DNA from: Deltaproteobacteria bacterium
Lineage (GTDB): Bacteria; Desulfobacterota; Desulfomonilia; Desulfomonilales; Desulfomonilaceae
Assembly: GCA_016875095.1 (NCBI GenBank)
Contig: VGSG01000038.1
Coordinates: forward strand, 1 to 37,064
Direction of reading: 5' to 3'
DNA: 37,064 nucleotides
Shown here: one piece after another, positions 16,658 to 24,727 of the stretch
How positions within the stretch are numbered: position 1 is the first letter of the stretch
How the letters are laid out: each line of letters begins with the position of its first letter
The notes under the pieces: generated by a model
Database searches by the model: none
What the model saw: the letters and a program-made list of their open reading frames with translations, nothing else
What the model was told of the DNA's origin: nothing
Position numbers and translations under genes: made by a program

Positions 16658-17268
16658 CCAGGGCGTCGCGGCCGCGACTGCCTCATCCTCGGGTTGAGCT
16701 CAGACTCGCCGGCTCAGGGGGTCAGGGGCTCATTCTTGCGGGTTTGATTCTGGCGGAGGCCGCGGGGGTCTATGATGGGAGAGAGGTGGCCATGGTGCAA
16801 TCATACGGTCCCGAGGCCCGCGGCGGGGCGAGCAAAGCGGAAATTATCCTCAGCGACGAGCCCATTGATTACCCCCTCTGCGCCAACGTGGACCTCTTCC
16901 TCGCCATGAATCAGGAAGCTTCCGATTCATACTGCTGGGACCTGAAGCCCGGAGCTTGGATTGTGGTGGACAAGGACCTGGTGAACCATCCGCCGAGCAG
17001 TCGCGCGGTATCGCTTGCCTTCACCACGGTTGCCCATGAAAAGCTGGGCAAGAGAATGGTCGCCAACATTGTGGCGCTTGGGGCCATTTCGGCGATGACC
17101 GGCCTGGTGAGCAAGCGCGCGCTGGAAAAGGCGCTCTTAAGCCACGTCCCGCCCGGGACCGCAGACATCAACCGGCGAGCGCTGGCCCTGGGGATCAAGC
17201 TCGGCGGGGCCCAGGCAGGCAAGCCGCCCTCGGCCGAAGATGAGGAGTACGACGAGGAGTCCGATTAG
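16654..17268 (+). CDS. korC: 2-oxoacid:ferredoxin oxidoreductase, gamma subunit
   Basis: Gamma subunit (204 aa) of the same complex; the ATG overlaps korB by 4 bases. LAGSGGQGLILAGLILAEAA and QSYGPEARGGASKAEI are the family hallmarks, involved in CoA binding and subunit contacts. It ends in an acidic tail (EDEEYDEESD). The set delta, alpha, beta, gamma is complete, so the enzyme is probably functional. Confidence 0.92.
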   Translation: MTRASRPRLPHPRVELRLAGSGGQGLILAGLILAEAAGVYDGREVAMVQSYGPEARGGASKAEIILSDEPIDYPLCANVDLFLAMNQEASDSYCWDLKPGAWIVVDKDLVNHPPSSRAVSLAFTTVAHEKLGKRMVANIVALGAISAMTGLVSKRALEKALLSHVPPGTADINRRALALGIKLGGAQAGKPPSAEDEEYDEESD

Positions 17269-17347
17269 TCCCGAATTCCCCCGACCTGCCGCAATGATCA
17301 CCATTGCTCTTGGCAAGACTACAAAAGCCTTTCCGAAGACAGACGCC

Positions 17348-18049
17348 ATGCCAAAACTGTATCCTGAACCCATCTTCCGAGTGATGGGCGATCGCGGTCT
17401 GCTTGTTGAATACGGCGACGCGATCTCCCCGGAGATAAACCTGAAGGTGAGATCCATGGCTGTGGCGCTGGATCGGGCTCGGGTCAAGGGTATCGTGGAG
17501 ATAATTCCCGCGTACCGGTCGTTCCTGATTCTCTACGAACCGCTTGAGACCGATGTGGAGGAGCTCAAGCAAAGTGTCGCACGCGTGGAGGTCGGTCTCG
17601 AGGACATTGAAATCCCGCCGCCTCGCACGATTGAAATCCCGGTCGCGTATGGAGGAAAATTCGGACCGGACATCGAGTTCGTGGCTCAAACACATGGCCT
17701 GAGCATCGATGAGGTCATCACGATACATTCAGGAAATGCGTATCAGATCTACATGATTGCCTTCACTCCCGGGTTCTCGTTTCTAGGAGGATTGCCGGAA
17801 ATTTTGCACTCTCCGCGGCTCCCCACTCCCCGGGCTTTTGTCCCTGCGGGGTCCGTGGGAATTGCTGAGAAGCAGACAGGCATATATGCGATCGAGAGTC
17901 CCGGTGGATGGCGTCTCATCGGCCGAACCCCTTTGAAACTCTTTCAGCCTCTCGCGCGAGAGCCTTTTCTCTATTCCGCGGGCGACCTGATCCGCTTCGT
18001 GCCCATTTCAGCGGAAGAATATAATCAAATCGCCTCCGGGAGCGCCTGA
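17348..18049 (+). CDS. pxpB: 5-oxoprolinase subunit B (KipI family)
   Basis: Cytoplasmic protein (233 aa) of the PxpB/KipI family. In E. coli and Bacillus, PxpA, PxpB and PxpC together hydrolyse 5-oxoproline to glutamate using ATP; KipI also inhibits the sporulation kinase KinA. YPEPIFRVMGDRGLLVEYGD is the typical start, and the C-terminal half has IAFTPGFSFLGGLPEIL and AGSVGIAEKQTGIYAIESPGGW. The ATG at 17348 is chosen to match family length; an ATG at 17294 and a start inside korC are possible but have weak ribosome sites. It follows korC closely and overlaps pxpC, so it belongs to the same transcription unit. Confidence 0.9.
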   Translation: MPKLYPEPIFRVMGDRGLLVEYGDAISPEINLKVRSMAVALDRARVKGIVEIIPAYRSFLILYEPLETDVEELKQSVARVEVGLEDIEIPPPRTIEIPVAYGGKFGPDIEFVAQTHGLSIDEVITIHSGNAYQIYMIAFTPGFSFLGGLPEILHSPRLPTPRAFVPAGSVGIAEKQTGIYAIESPGGWRLIGRTPLKLFQPLAREPFLYSAGDLIRFVPISAEEYNQIASGSA

Positions 18050-19011
18050 TGGAGACCTTCTTTGTCCGTGAACCGGGCGCATTCACGACCGTTCAAGATG
18101 CGGGAAGGTACGGTTTCCAGCGATTCGGCGTGCCGGTTTCCGGGGCTCTGGACAAATTCGCGTTCGTGGCCGCGAACCTGTTGGTAGGCAACCCGGAGAC
18201 CTCAGCCGCGCTGGAAATAACCTTCACCGGTCCTCGGCTCGAGGCCCTGGCGGATGGTCTGGCCGCTGTCACGGGCGCGGACATGCCGGTGGCGCTCAAT
18301 GGCAAGCCTCAACCTCTCTGGGAATCCTTTCGGTTCCGCAAAGGGGACCTTATCGGCTTCAAACCTGCCGCAAAAGGTGTGAGGGCTTATCTTGCCGTGT
18401 CCGGAGGCATACTGGCGCCGGGCGTGATGGGAAGTCGATCCACGTGCGTGCTTGCTGGCATAGGCGGGTTTGACGGCCGACCCTTGCGGAAGGCTGATGT
18501 GATCTCCACCGACTCCGCAACTTCCATTTTCCGGCTCACCTCTATCCCTGAGCAGTTTAGGCCGCAGCACTCGAACTCAATTACGCTGAAATCCGTGGCC
18601 GGTCCTCAAATCGAGACTTTCCGAGACTCGATGGAACTCTTCTTTCAATCCCAATATACGGTGACTTCAAAGGCCGATCGCATGGGTTATCGTCTGGAAG
18701 GGCCCGTGATTCCTTTTGCCTCCGACGCGGCTAAGAGCATTATCTCCGAGCCGAGCGTCCCCGGCATTGTTCAAGTTCCCGCGGATGGATTGCCCATCAT
18801 TATACTCGTGGAACAGACAGCAGGCGGGTACGCGAAAATCGCCACCGTGATCAGCCCCGATCTGGACCTGGTGGCCCAGGCTCGACCGGGGGATCTGATT
18901 CGGTTCTCTCCCTGTGATATCTTAGAAGCGCGACGGATCCATCTGGATTATCGCCACAAGCTCCTTGACCTCAAGAACGCTATCGTTGAGCGAGATCGCA
19001 TGGAGATTTAG
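18049..19011 (+). CDS. pxpC: 5-oxoprolinase subunit C (biotin-dependent carboxylase-like, KipA family)
   Basis: Partner of PxpB (320 aa; start overlaps the pxpB stop as TGATG). FVREPGAFTTVQDAGRYGFQ and GVPVSGALDKFAFVAANLLV are the standard N-terminal motifs of KipA/PxpC; YLAVSGGI, GSRST and SDRMGYRLEG-like segments (here SKADRMGYRLEG) follow. In some bacteria the two proteins are fused as urea-carboxylase-related enzymes. No pxpA (LamB/YcsF family) is present in the window, so either it is elsewhere or the pair has another role. Confidence 0.92.
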   Translation: METFFVREPGAFTTVQDAGRYGFQRFGVPVSGALDKFAFVAANLLVGNPETSAALEITFTGPRLEALADGLAAVTGADMPVALNGKPQPLWESFRFRKGDLIGFKPAAKGVRAYLAVSGGILAPGVMGSRSTCVLAGIGGFDGRPLRKADVISTDSATSIFRLTSIPEQFRPQHSNSITLKSVAGPQIETFRDSMELFFQSQYTVTSKADRMGYRLEGPVIPFASDAAKSIISEPSVPGIVQVPADGLPIIILVEQTAGGYAKIATVISPDLDLVAQARPGDLIRFSPCDILEARRIHLDYRHKLLDLKNAIVERDRMEI

Positions 19012-19084
19012 AACGCCTGCCCGGTCCTCACTTCACATACAACTTCAGTTAATCAACTTAACATGGCGATACATACCAATTTTC

Positions 19085-19114
19085 TTGACTACATACTGCT
19101 GGCTGTGGTATGAT
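19085..19114 (+). promoter_or_regulatory. Predicted sigma-70 promoter for the AMIN-domain gene
   Basis: TTGACT at 19085-19090 and TATGAT at 19109-19114, spacer 18 bases: one of the best matches in the window. Transcription would start near 19121, about 75 bases before the GTG start. Confidence 0.6.
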
Positions 19115-19195
19115 GCCCGTGAATTCATGCCCTTTTGTGAATCTTGAAACGCATCGCAACCGCCTCCCTTGGCTCGGCGGCGTTTCGGAGGAGAC

Positions 19196-20230
19196 GTGAA
19201 GACCTACCAGTACTTGCCGTTCATTGGCGAGCCACACGAGCGCGCGGGATGGAGCCACACGCCTCGCAGTTGGGCTCTGGTGACTTGCGGATTGCTTTTG
19301 GGCGCGCTCCTGGGAGTGACTTCCGCGCATGGAGGAGGAACGGTTACCGACGTGAAGCTCAGCGATGACGCTCAGCGAATCATCATTCAATTCGAGGGCG
19401 ATGTGGGCGCGCACAAGAGCCAGGCCCTCCCTTCGTCTTCTCGGCTGGTAATCGATGTGAATTCCGTGCGAGCTGATTCATGCCCTCAGACACAGCGCTT
19501 CCCGAACAGGCCGGTTCGTGAAATCCAGGTTGACGCCACTCCGAAAGGCTCGCAGATCGTCGTGGATTTTGGCGAGCATGAGGCGCCTCAATACAAGATA
19601 CGGCGAATGGATAATCTCCTGGTCGTCTTTTTCGGTGAATACAAGAAATCCGCTCACGCGCCGACCGAAGAACAGCATGGGCGAGTCAAACATGCTGCGG
19701 AACGTCCTCTTGCCAGAGCGAGGGCGATGCGTCCGCCCAGACCTTGGACCGTGTCGGCGGCCAAGGAATCTCGACCTGCGGCCACAGAAACCCCTCCCAT
19801 TACGGCCGATTTCCCATCCTCTTCCGAATCCGGGGATCTTTTCGTGAAGCAGGCTTCCTTAGACGACGGCGCGCTCGTTGTGGAACTGGCCCGCAAAAGC
19901 CGTCCGGGAACCGGATATCTCATCCGGCTGGGAATCGATTTGACGCGTTTAGGCATTCGGATGGCCCGTGTCGACGAAATTGGCCCCGTCCCTCGGAAAC
20001 AGGCGTCCCAAGCCGTGGTCGCCCAGGTTACGCCTCGCTTGCCGTCGCCTCGGCGCATGGGCCCCGGACCTCGGCGTGGGGAGGACCACCTTGGTAATGT
20101 TCGCACCGTTGAGGCTACAAGAACCGGCCCGCGACGATACTTGCCGGAACCCATCCAACCGGGCAATTTCGTCGCCACGTGGAATGCCATTCTCGCGAAA
20201 TGCGGCTTTCAACCCTCTGAGGTCCACTGA
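19196..20230 (+). CDS. AMIN-domain periplasmic or membrane-anchored protein
   Basis: 344-aa protein from the GTG at 19196 (GGAGG just upstream). A short cytoplasmic lead is followed by a hydrophobic segment (WALVTCGLLLGALLGVTSA, residues 26-44), a signal or anchor. Residues 49-148 fit an AMIN domain (VTDVKLSDDAQRIIIQFEG, SRLVIDV, REIQVD, IVVDF, LLVVFFGE), a beta-rich module that localises amidases, secretins and type IV pilus proteins to the cell wall. The rest is low-complexity, rich in Arg, Pro and Ala, with no enzyme domain. In this phylum AMIN proteins often act in envelope or pilus assembly; a specific role is not visible. Confidence 0.75.
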   Translation: MKTYQYLPFIGEPHERAGWSHTPRSWALVTCGLLLGALLGVTSAHGGGTVTDVKLSDDAQRIIIQFEGDVGAHKSQALPSSSRLVIDVNSVRADSCPQTQRFPNRPVREIQVDATPKGSQIVVDFGEHEAPQYKIRRMDNLLVVFFGEYKKSAHAPTEEQHGRVKHAAERPLARARAMRPPRPWTVSAAKESRPAATETPPITADFPSSSESGDLFVKQASLDDGALVVELARKSRPGTGYLIRLGIDLTRLGIRMARVDEIGPVPRKQASQAVVAQVTPRLPSPRRMGPGPRRGEDHLGNVRTVEATRTGPRRYLPEPIQPGNFVATWNAILAKCGFQPSEVH

Positions 20231-20362
20231 TACTCTGTGCCTTGGAATATGCGCACGCCGCTCAATACGTCTTCAATTCACCCAGGGAAAATCAGGGGGT
20301 AACCGGCGGAGCGATTCTCTCGCCCCGGGTGACTGAAGGCTCACTCCCGGGGAAGACCACGG

Positions 20363-20391
20363 TTGCACGGCTCCCCAATTGAGCGTATACT
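20363..20391 (+). promoter_or_regulatory. Predicted sigma-70 promoter for the glycosyltransferase gene
   Basis: TTGCAC at 20363-20368 and TATACT at 20386-20391 with a 17-base spacer, about 98 bases before the ATG at 20489. Confidence 0.55.
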
Positions 20392-20488
20392 AGGCGACAG
20401 CATTCTTATCTGAATTGATGCCGGGCCGTGGGACAAGGCGTGCATCGCGCATCTTCATCGATTCGCCCAGGTTCTAGGGGATAAGGCT

Positions 20489-22000
20489 ATGGCAGACCCG
20501 CTGTGGCTCACATGGCTGTTGATACCTTTTGGGTTTATGGTGGCCTATGGGGCGATCCCTCACATGATGGCGGTCGCGGCGCGCTACGGGTTTATGTCCG
20601 CGCCCGGAGGTCGAAGAAGCCATCCCCGACCGACGCCTCTGCTTGGTGGCGTGGCCATATATGCGCCGTTTGCGATCGTTTTCCTCTGTTTTCTCATACT
20701 TCGCTTGTCAGGCGCTCTCGTTTTTGAACAGCCCTCCGTTGCTAAAATGGTAACACTCTTTGTGGGGGCCACCTGGATACTGATCCTTGGGACATTGGAC
20801 GACCGAGAGCAGATCGGATGGCCCAAGAAGCTCATCGGACAGTTTCTGGCCGCTCTTATCCTTGTCTTGGGAGGGCATACGGTCGCGGTGGCCACGGTGC
20901 CGTTTGCCGGCCCGGTGGACTTTGGTTGGTTTGGGCCGCCTCTCCTGATAATGGCTGTGATCTTGCTCACCAACGCCATTAATTTGATTGACGGGCTGGA
21001 TGGGCTGGCAGGCGGGATCTGTTTCTTTGCCGCTTTGACCAGTGGTGTTATCGCAGTGGTAAAGGGTGACGCGTTCACCGCGACCGTTGCGTTCACGATA
21101 TCGGGAGCCCTGCTGGGTTTTCTCGTTTTCAATTTTCCTCCTGCGTCTATTTTTATGGGAGACGGTGGGAGCATGATGACGGGCTTTGTTTTGGCTACGC
21201 TGGCCACCAGTTCAGCCGCGGTCTCTCCCGGACAGCGACTGGGGACCATTCTCGTGCTCGTGGCGCCGTTCCTCCCTTTTGGCATCCCTGTCTTTGAAGT
21301 GGGCCTGTCGATCACGCGGAGGTGGATCAGGGGTCAGGCCATATTTCTCGGAGACGGAAACCATCTCCATCATCGGCTGATTGGCAGGATCAAGAATCCA
21401 AGGCTCACCGTGGGTGTGTTCTATTTCTTCAGCGCGGCCCTGTGCGCGTTGACTCTCTTCATCGTCCTGCAGATCAAAGCGCCCTCTCTGACGATCGTAG
21501 CCGGCTTGACGGTCCTTATCCTGTTCGGGGGAGCGCTCGCGTCTCTTCGTCTTTACCGGATAGAGAATCTGGTGGACACGATCAGAAACAGGCGGCACTT
21601 CAAGTTCCTCGGTGGATTCTTGGGGTTCATGAAGCAGCGCCTGAAACGAGCCGGGTCACTCAGCGAACTCCTGGAACTGCTTGAGTCCGGGGTGAAGGAT
21701 CTGGCCTTCGACAGCGTGGAAGTGCTCTACAGGGGGGAAACCATCAAGAAATGGTCAAATCCGCGGCCTATCCATGTGGGCAGCCCCAGGATCCACTCCG
21801 AAGAGACCTTCGACGAATCCCACCTTACCGTGAAATGGGCTCGGCCCGCGCACGATGACGATTGCTATAACGAATACCTGATGCTCACCTGGCACCGGTT
21901 CCTGAACGCATTCAAGGACGAAATGGCTCTTCACACCGGTGAAGTCTCCCGCCCCGCGAGCCGCAAAGTGGTCGAATTTACCAGCAAACTTCCCAAGTGA
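20489..22000 (+). CDS. Polyprenyl-phosphate sugar-1-phosphate transferase (MraY/WecA family) with C-terminal extension
   Basis: Integral membrane enzyme that moves a sugar-1-phosphate from a UDP-sugar onto undecaprenyl phosphate, starting a surface polysaccharide or O-antigen. Motifs of the WecA/TagO branch are clear: GTLDDRE (Asp pair near 103), NAINLIDGLDGLAGG, IFMGDGGSMMTGF and HLHHRL. About ten transmembrane segments fill residues 1-365. The remaining ~135 residues form a soluble tail (from RRHFKFLGGFLGFMKQRLKR onward) that typical WecA proteins lack; I do not recognise it. AGGGGATAAGG is a good ribosome site. Separate from MraY because no peptidoglycan genes surround it. Confidence 0.9.
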   Translation: MADPLWLTWLLIPFGFMVAYGAIPHMMAVAARYGFMSAPGGRRSHPRPTPLLGGVAIYAPFAIVFLCFLILRLSGALVFEQPSVAKMVTLFVGATWILILGTLDDREQIGWPKKLIGQFLAALILVLGGHTVAVATVPFAGPVDFGWFGPPLLIMAVILLTNAINLIDGLDGLAGGICFFAALTSGVIAVVKGDAFTATVAFTISGALLGFLVFNFPPASIFMGDGGSMMTGFVLATLATSSAAVSPGQRLGTILVLVAPFLPFGIPVFEVGLSITRRWIRGQAIFLGDGNHLHHRLIGRIKNPRLTVGVFYFFSAALCALTLFIVLQIKAPSLTIVAGLTVLILFGGALASLRLYRIENLVDTIRNRRHFKFLGGFLGFMKQRLKRAGSLSELLELLESGVKDLAFDSVEVLYRGETIKKWSNPRPIHVGSPRIHSEETFDESHLTVKWARPAHDDDCYNEYLMLTWHRFLNAFKDEMALHTGEVSRPASRKVVEFTSKLPK

Positions 22001-22040
22001 CCTGACCAATTCCACGAAATCACGGGTGAGCGCCCACGCT

Positions 22041-23033
22041 TCACGCTTGTGCCACGAAGCCGGCCTGTCTTACCATTTCCCAGTCTTTTTCAACGGGCCG
22101 TCCCGCGGTGGTCAGATAACCGCCGATGATCATGCCGTTCGCGCCGCTCCTGAGGGCCATGGCTTGGAAGTCCCCCAGGTTGGCTTCTCGGCCCCCTGCG
22201 ATCTTGATGGTGGCTTGGGGCAAAATGAGTCTGAAGAGCGCAACGGTCTTGAGGATTTCCAGCGGCTCAGGCGGCGCGGCGTGTTCCAGAGGAGTGCCTG
22301 GGCGAGGATTCAGGATGTTGATGGGTACGCAGTCCACGCCCAGCTTTGCCAGGGTGAAGGCGAGGTCAAGGCGCTGTTGAGGGCTTTCTCCCAGGCCGAT
22401 GATTCCGCCGCAACACACGGACATGCCCGCAGCCAGGACCGTGCGGACCGTCTCTACTCGTTGCTCGTATGAGTGAGTGGTGCAGATCTGGGGATAGTAC
22501 TCTCGTGATGTTTCCAGGTTGTGATTGTATCGGGTAACTCCTGCCGCACTGAGCTGAGCCGCACGCTCCTCGTTCAGAAACCCTAGTGACGCGTCCAAAG
22601 CAATGTCCACTTCCGAATGGACCGATTCGAGCGCCTGGATGAGCGCGTCGAATTCACGGTTCGAGAGCGCGCCGCCGCTGGTCACCGTGCAGAACCGTGC
22701 CGCGCCTGCTTCCCCGGCTTCCCGTGCTGCGGTGACGATGCTGTCTGAAGAGACCAGCGGATAGGCGGAAGCTTCTCCTTTGTAGCGGCTGGATTGGGCA
22801 CAGAAGGCGCAGTCTTCTCCACATCCTCCGGAACGGGCATTGATGAGTGAACACGAATCAAACGCGTTGCCCTTGAAATTGATCCTGATCCTGTCCGCGG
22901 CCGCGAGCAAACGCATCAGGTGTTCGGGCGGCGTATCAAGCAGGGATTCAGCCTCCCAACGGAGTATTGCCCTGCGCTCCAGGATTCTCTCTTCGACCGC
23001 ATCGATCAAGTGTCCGTAATAATTCCTCTCCAT
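22041..23033 (-). CDS. bioB: Biotin synthase
   Basis: Radical SAM enzyme (330 aa) that inserts sulfur into dethiobiotin, the last step of biotin synthesis. The radical 4Fe-4S motif is CGEDCAFC (Cys71, Cys75, Cys78). YNHNLETS is the biotin synthase hallmark, and conserved Cys residues in FCTVTSGG, QICTTHSYEQR and SVCCGGIIGLGE, with the Arg in IAGGRE, fit the 2Fe-2S site. AGGAGG lies 5 bases before the ATG. No other biotin gene is adjacent, so dethiobiotin must come from genes elsewhere or from outside. Converges with the glycosyltransferase gene. Confidence 0.96.
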   Translation of the reverse strand: MERNYYGHLIDAVEERILERRAILRWEAESLLDTPPEHLMRLLAAADRIRINFKGNAFDSCSLINARSGGCGEDCAFCAQSSRYKGEASAYPLVSSDSIVTAAREAGEAGAARFCTVTSGGALSNREFDALIQALESVHSEVDIALDASLGFLNEERAAQLSAAGVTRYNHNLETSREYYPQICTTHSYEQRVETVRTVLAAGMSVCCGGIIGLGESPQQRLDLAFTLAKLGVDCVPINILNPRPGTPLEHAAPPEPLEILKTVALFRLILPQATIKIAGGREANLGDFQAMALRSGANGMIIGGYLTTAGRPVEKDWEMVRQAGFVAQA

Positions 23034-23199
23034 GCAATCCTCCTGAGCAAGATTACTTATAGCGTGAATATGTTCCGAAATCCAGACCCACGGTCAGGCG
23101 GCGGGGGCAGCTTCGCATGCGAGGGAACAATATGATATTCGCGAAACTTTTCGGGACCCCGAGCATCAAATATGATGGTAAGACCTGATGACGGTCTGC

Positions 23200-23228
23200 G
23201 CATTGTTGTCACGAGCGCATAACAATGC
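23200..23228. promoter_or_regulatory. Inverted repeat upstream of rpoH (possible operator)
   Basis: GCATTGTT (23200-23207) and AACAATGC (23221-23228) form a perfect 8-base inverted repeat with a 13-base spacer, about 100 bases upstream of the rpoH start. It includes TTGTTG, a possible -35 box, but no good -10 box follows. The shape suits a dimeric repressor. The rest of the 293-base gap between bioB and rpoH shows no gene. Confidence 0.4.
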
Positions 23229-23326
23229 TAAAACCAATACCTGCGTTTTCGATGTTGGGCAGGGGGTAATGTGAAGAGGAAATCGGATCTTCGCCTGCGG
23301 AAAACCATCGTCGAGGGAGTGTGTAG

Positions 23327-24181
23327 ATGAATTACCCGGTCGTATCGAGTTCTCTGGATCACTTGCTCGGTCAGGTTCGCTCAATTAAGCCGCTCACCGC
23401 GGAACGGGAATACGAGCTGGCCGTCCGCTACCGAGAGACGGGCGACAAAGAGGCCGCGCACGAGCTGGTCGTCTCCCACCTTCCGTTCGTGGTGAAAATT
23501 GCATTTCAGTATCGGCATTACGCGATGCCGGTGCAGGACCTGATCCAGGAAGGAACCATTGGATTGATGAAGGCTGTTAAGCGCTTCGATCCGTACAAGG
23601 GATATCGCTTGGTATCCTTTGCGGTGTGGTGGATCAAGGCCTACATCAAGAATTTTATCCTGCGCTCTTGGAACCTGGTGAAATTGGGCACAACTCAAGC
23701 CCAGAGAAAGCTCTTCTTCCGCGTCGGTGACATTGGGGAGCACCTGGATGAAGAATCCCGGAACGAACGAATCAAACACCTGGCGGAGGAACTTAAGGTC
23801 AAGGAAGACGACGTCATCGAGGTCGAAGCTCGTGTCAAGGCCAGAGAATGGTCGCTAAACGACATGATCGGCGACGACAAGGACATCACTGGTATGGATT
23901 TGCTGGAAGACCCCGCCATCGATCAAGAAACCCAACTAATACAGCGGGAGACCGAAACCGAACTCTCCCACGTCACGAAGAAGGCCTTGGCCAAGCTCGA
24001 TCCGAGAGAGCGCTTCATCATCACGAAGCGATTCATGGAAGAATCGCCCTGGACACTGCAAAAGCTCGGTAGCCATTTTGGGACAAGCAGGGAACGAGTG
24101 AGACAACTGGAAAAGCGCGCTCTGGGCAAGCTCAGACGTGCGCTGCCACCTCACGCGGTAGAAGGCCTCTTGCCGGCTTAA
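23327..24181 (+). CDS. rpoH: RNA polymerase sigma factor RpoH (sigma-32 type)
   Basis: Alternative sigma factor (284 aa) that directs heat-shock transcription. Region 2 contains VVKIAFQYRHYAMPVQDLIQEGTIGLMKAVKRFDP and the -10 recognition stretch FAVWWIKAYIKNFILRSW. TQAQRKLFFRV corresponds to the RpoH box (Q-R/K-K-L-F-F) that separates RpoH from RpoD. Region 4 has the helix-turn-helix TLQKLGSHFGTSRERVRQLEKRAL. GAGGGAG upstream of the ATG is a strong ribosome site. An inverted repeat lies upstream and a hairpin terminator follows, so the gene is probably monocistronic. Confidence 0.95.
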   Translation: MNYPVVSSSLDHLLGQVRSIKPLTAEREYELAVRYRETGDKEAAHELVVSHLPFVVKIAFQYRHYAMPVQDLIQEGTIGLMKAVKRFDPYKGYRLVSFAVWWIKAYIKNFILRSWNLVKLGTTQAQRKLFFRVGDIGEHLDEESRNERIKHLAEELKVKEDDVIEVEARVKAREWSLNDMIGDDKDITGMDLLEDPAIDQETQLIQRETETELSHVTKKALAKLDPRERFIITKRFMEESPWTLQKLGSHFGTSRERVRQLEKRALGKLRRALPPHAVEGLLPA

Positions 24182-24242
24182 TGGATGACCCCGGGAACCG
24201 AGCGATCAGCGGCCTGGTTACAGTGATCGGTTCTTCAATACA

Positions 24243-24272
24243 CGCCTGGGACAGGGTTACAGGTCCCGGGCG
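24243..24272 (+). terminator. Hairpin terminator after rpoH
   Basis: CGCCTGGGAC (24243-24252) pairs with GTCCCGGGCG (24263-24272), with one G-U pair and a 10-base loop, about 60 bases after the stop. The tail, TTGTTG, is only a partial U-tract. Confidence 0.55.
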
Positions 24273-24363
24273 TTGTTGCGTACACCGGATTTCACCTGCG
24301 AGACCCCGTTCTAAAAGGCCGAGTGATTAACCCTTTATGCAGGTGATGACCTGAATGGGGTGG

Positions 24364-24482
24364 CGCCGACGCTATGCGTCGGCGTCGCGAAGCGACAGGA
24401 GGTTTATTCGGTCCCATATATCTGATTTCCCTATCTTGATCGACGTCCAACCAACAAAATGAGCCTCCTGCGCCTTCGGCGC
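24364..24482. repeat. Inverted hairpin repeats in the rpoH-DUF1615 gap
   Basis: CGCCGACGC-TAT-GCGTCGGCG (24364-24384) is a perfect 9-bp hairpin. Next to it GTCGC-GAA-GCGAC is followed by AGGAGG (to 24402). About 60 bases on, in inverted orientation, CCTCCT (24464-24469) precedes GCGCC-TTC-GGCGC (24470-24482). So two similar hairpin-plus-AGGAGG arms face each other, as in a small non-coding mobile element or its remnant. The rest of the 546-base gap (24182-24727) holds the rpoH terminator, weak GGCAGGC/GCCTGCC arms near 24590-24687, and no convincing gene. Confidence 0.5.
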
Positions 24483-24689
24483 CGGGACGTATCACGTTTG
24501 GGCCACCTGTTCTAGCGCCACCTTCTGCGCGCCAAAAATCCTGAGAAAGGGTCCGGGTAACCGCCCTGCTGTCGTGCATCTACCCATCTAGGCAGGCATG
24601 AAGCCCGCCCCTAAAGATGCTTCGGGCGACCGCAGGGTACAAGTCAGGTCTATCTGCCTCGCCTCTGACTGCTAGGAGCCGCCTGCCCA

Positions 24690-24719
24690 TTGACACGCGC
24701 AGGGGGTGGAGTTAAGAAT
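24690..24719 (+). promoter_or_regulatory. Predicted promoter for the DUF1615 gene, close to its start codon
   Basis: TTGACA at 24690-24695 is a perfect -35 box; AAGAAT at 24714-24719 (spacer 18) is a 4/6 -10 box. Transcription would start near 24726, two bases before the ATG at 24728, so the message would be nearly leaderless; no ribosome site is visible. Confidence 0.4.
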
Positions 24720-24727
24720 CTGCCTGC

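Noticed and set aside
17240-17347. Upstream extension of the pxpB frame
   Set aside because: Overlaps the end of korC and contains no PxpB sequence; the ATG at 17348 matches the family start.
24292-24579. Minus-strand frame of 95 aa in the rpoH-DUF1615 gap
   Set aside because: Covers the hairpin repeats; its composition follows the palindromes and it has no ribosome site.
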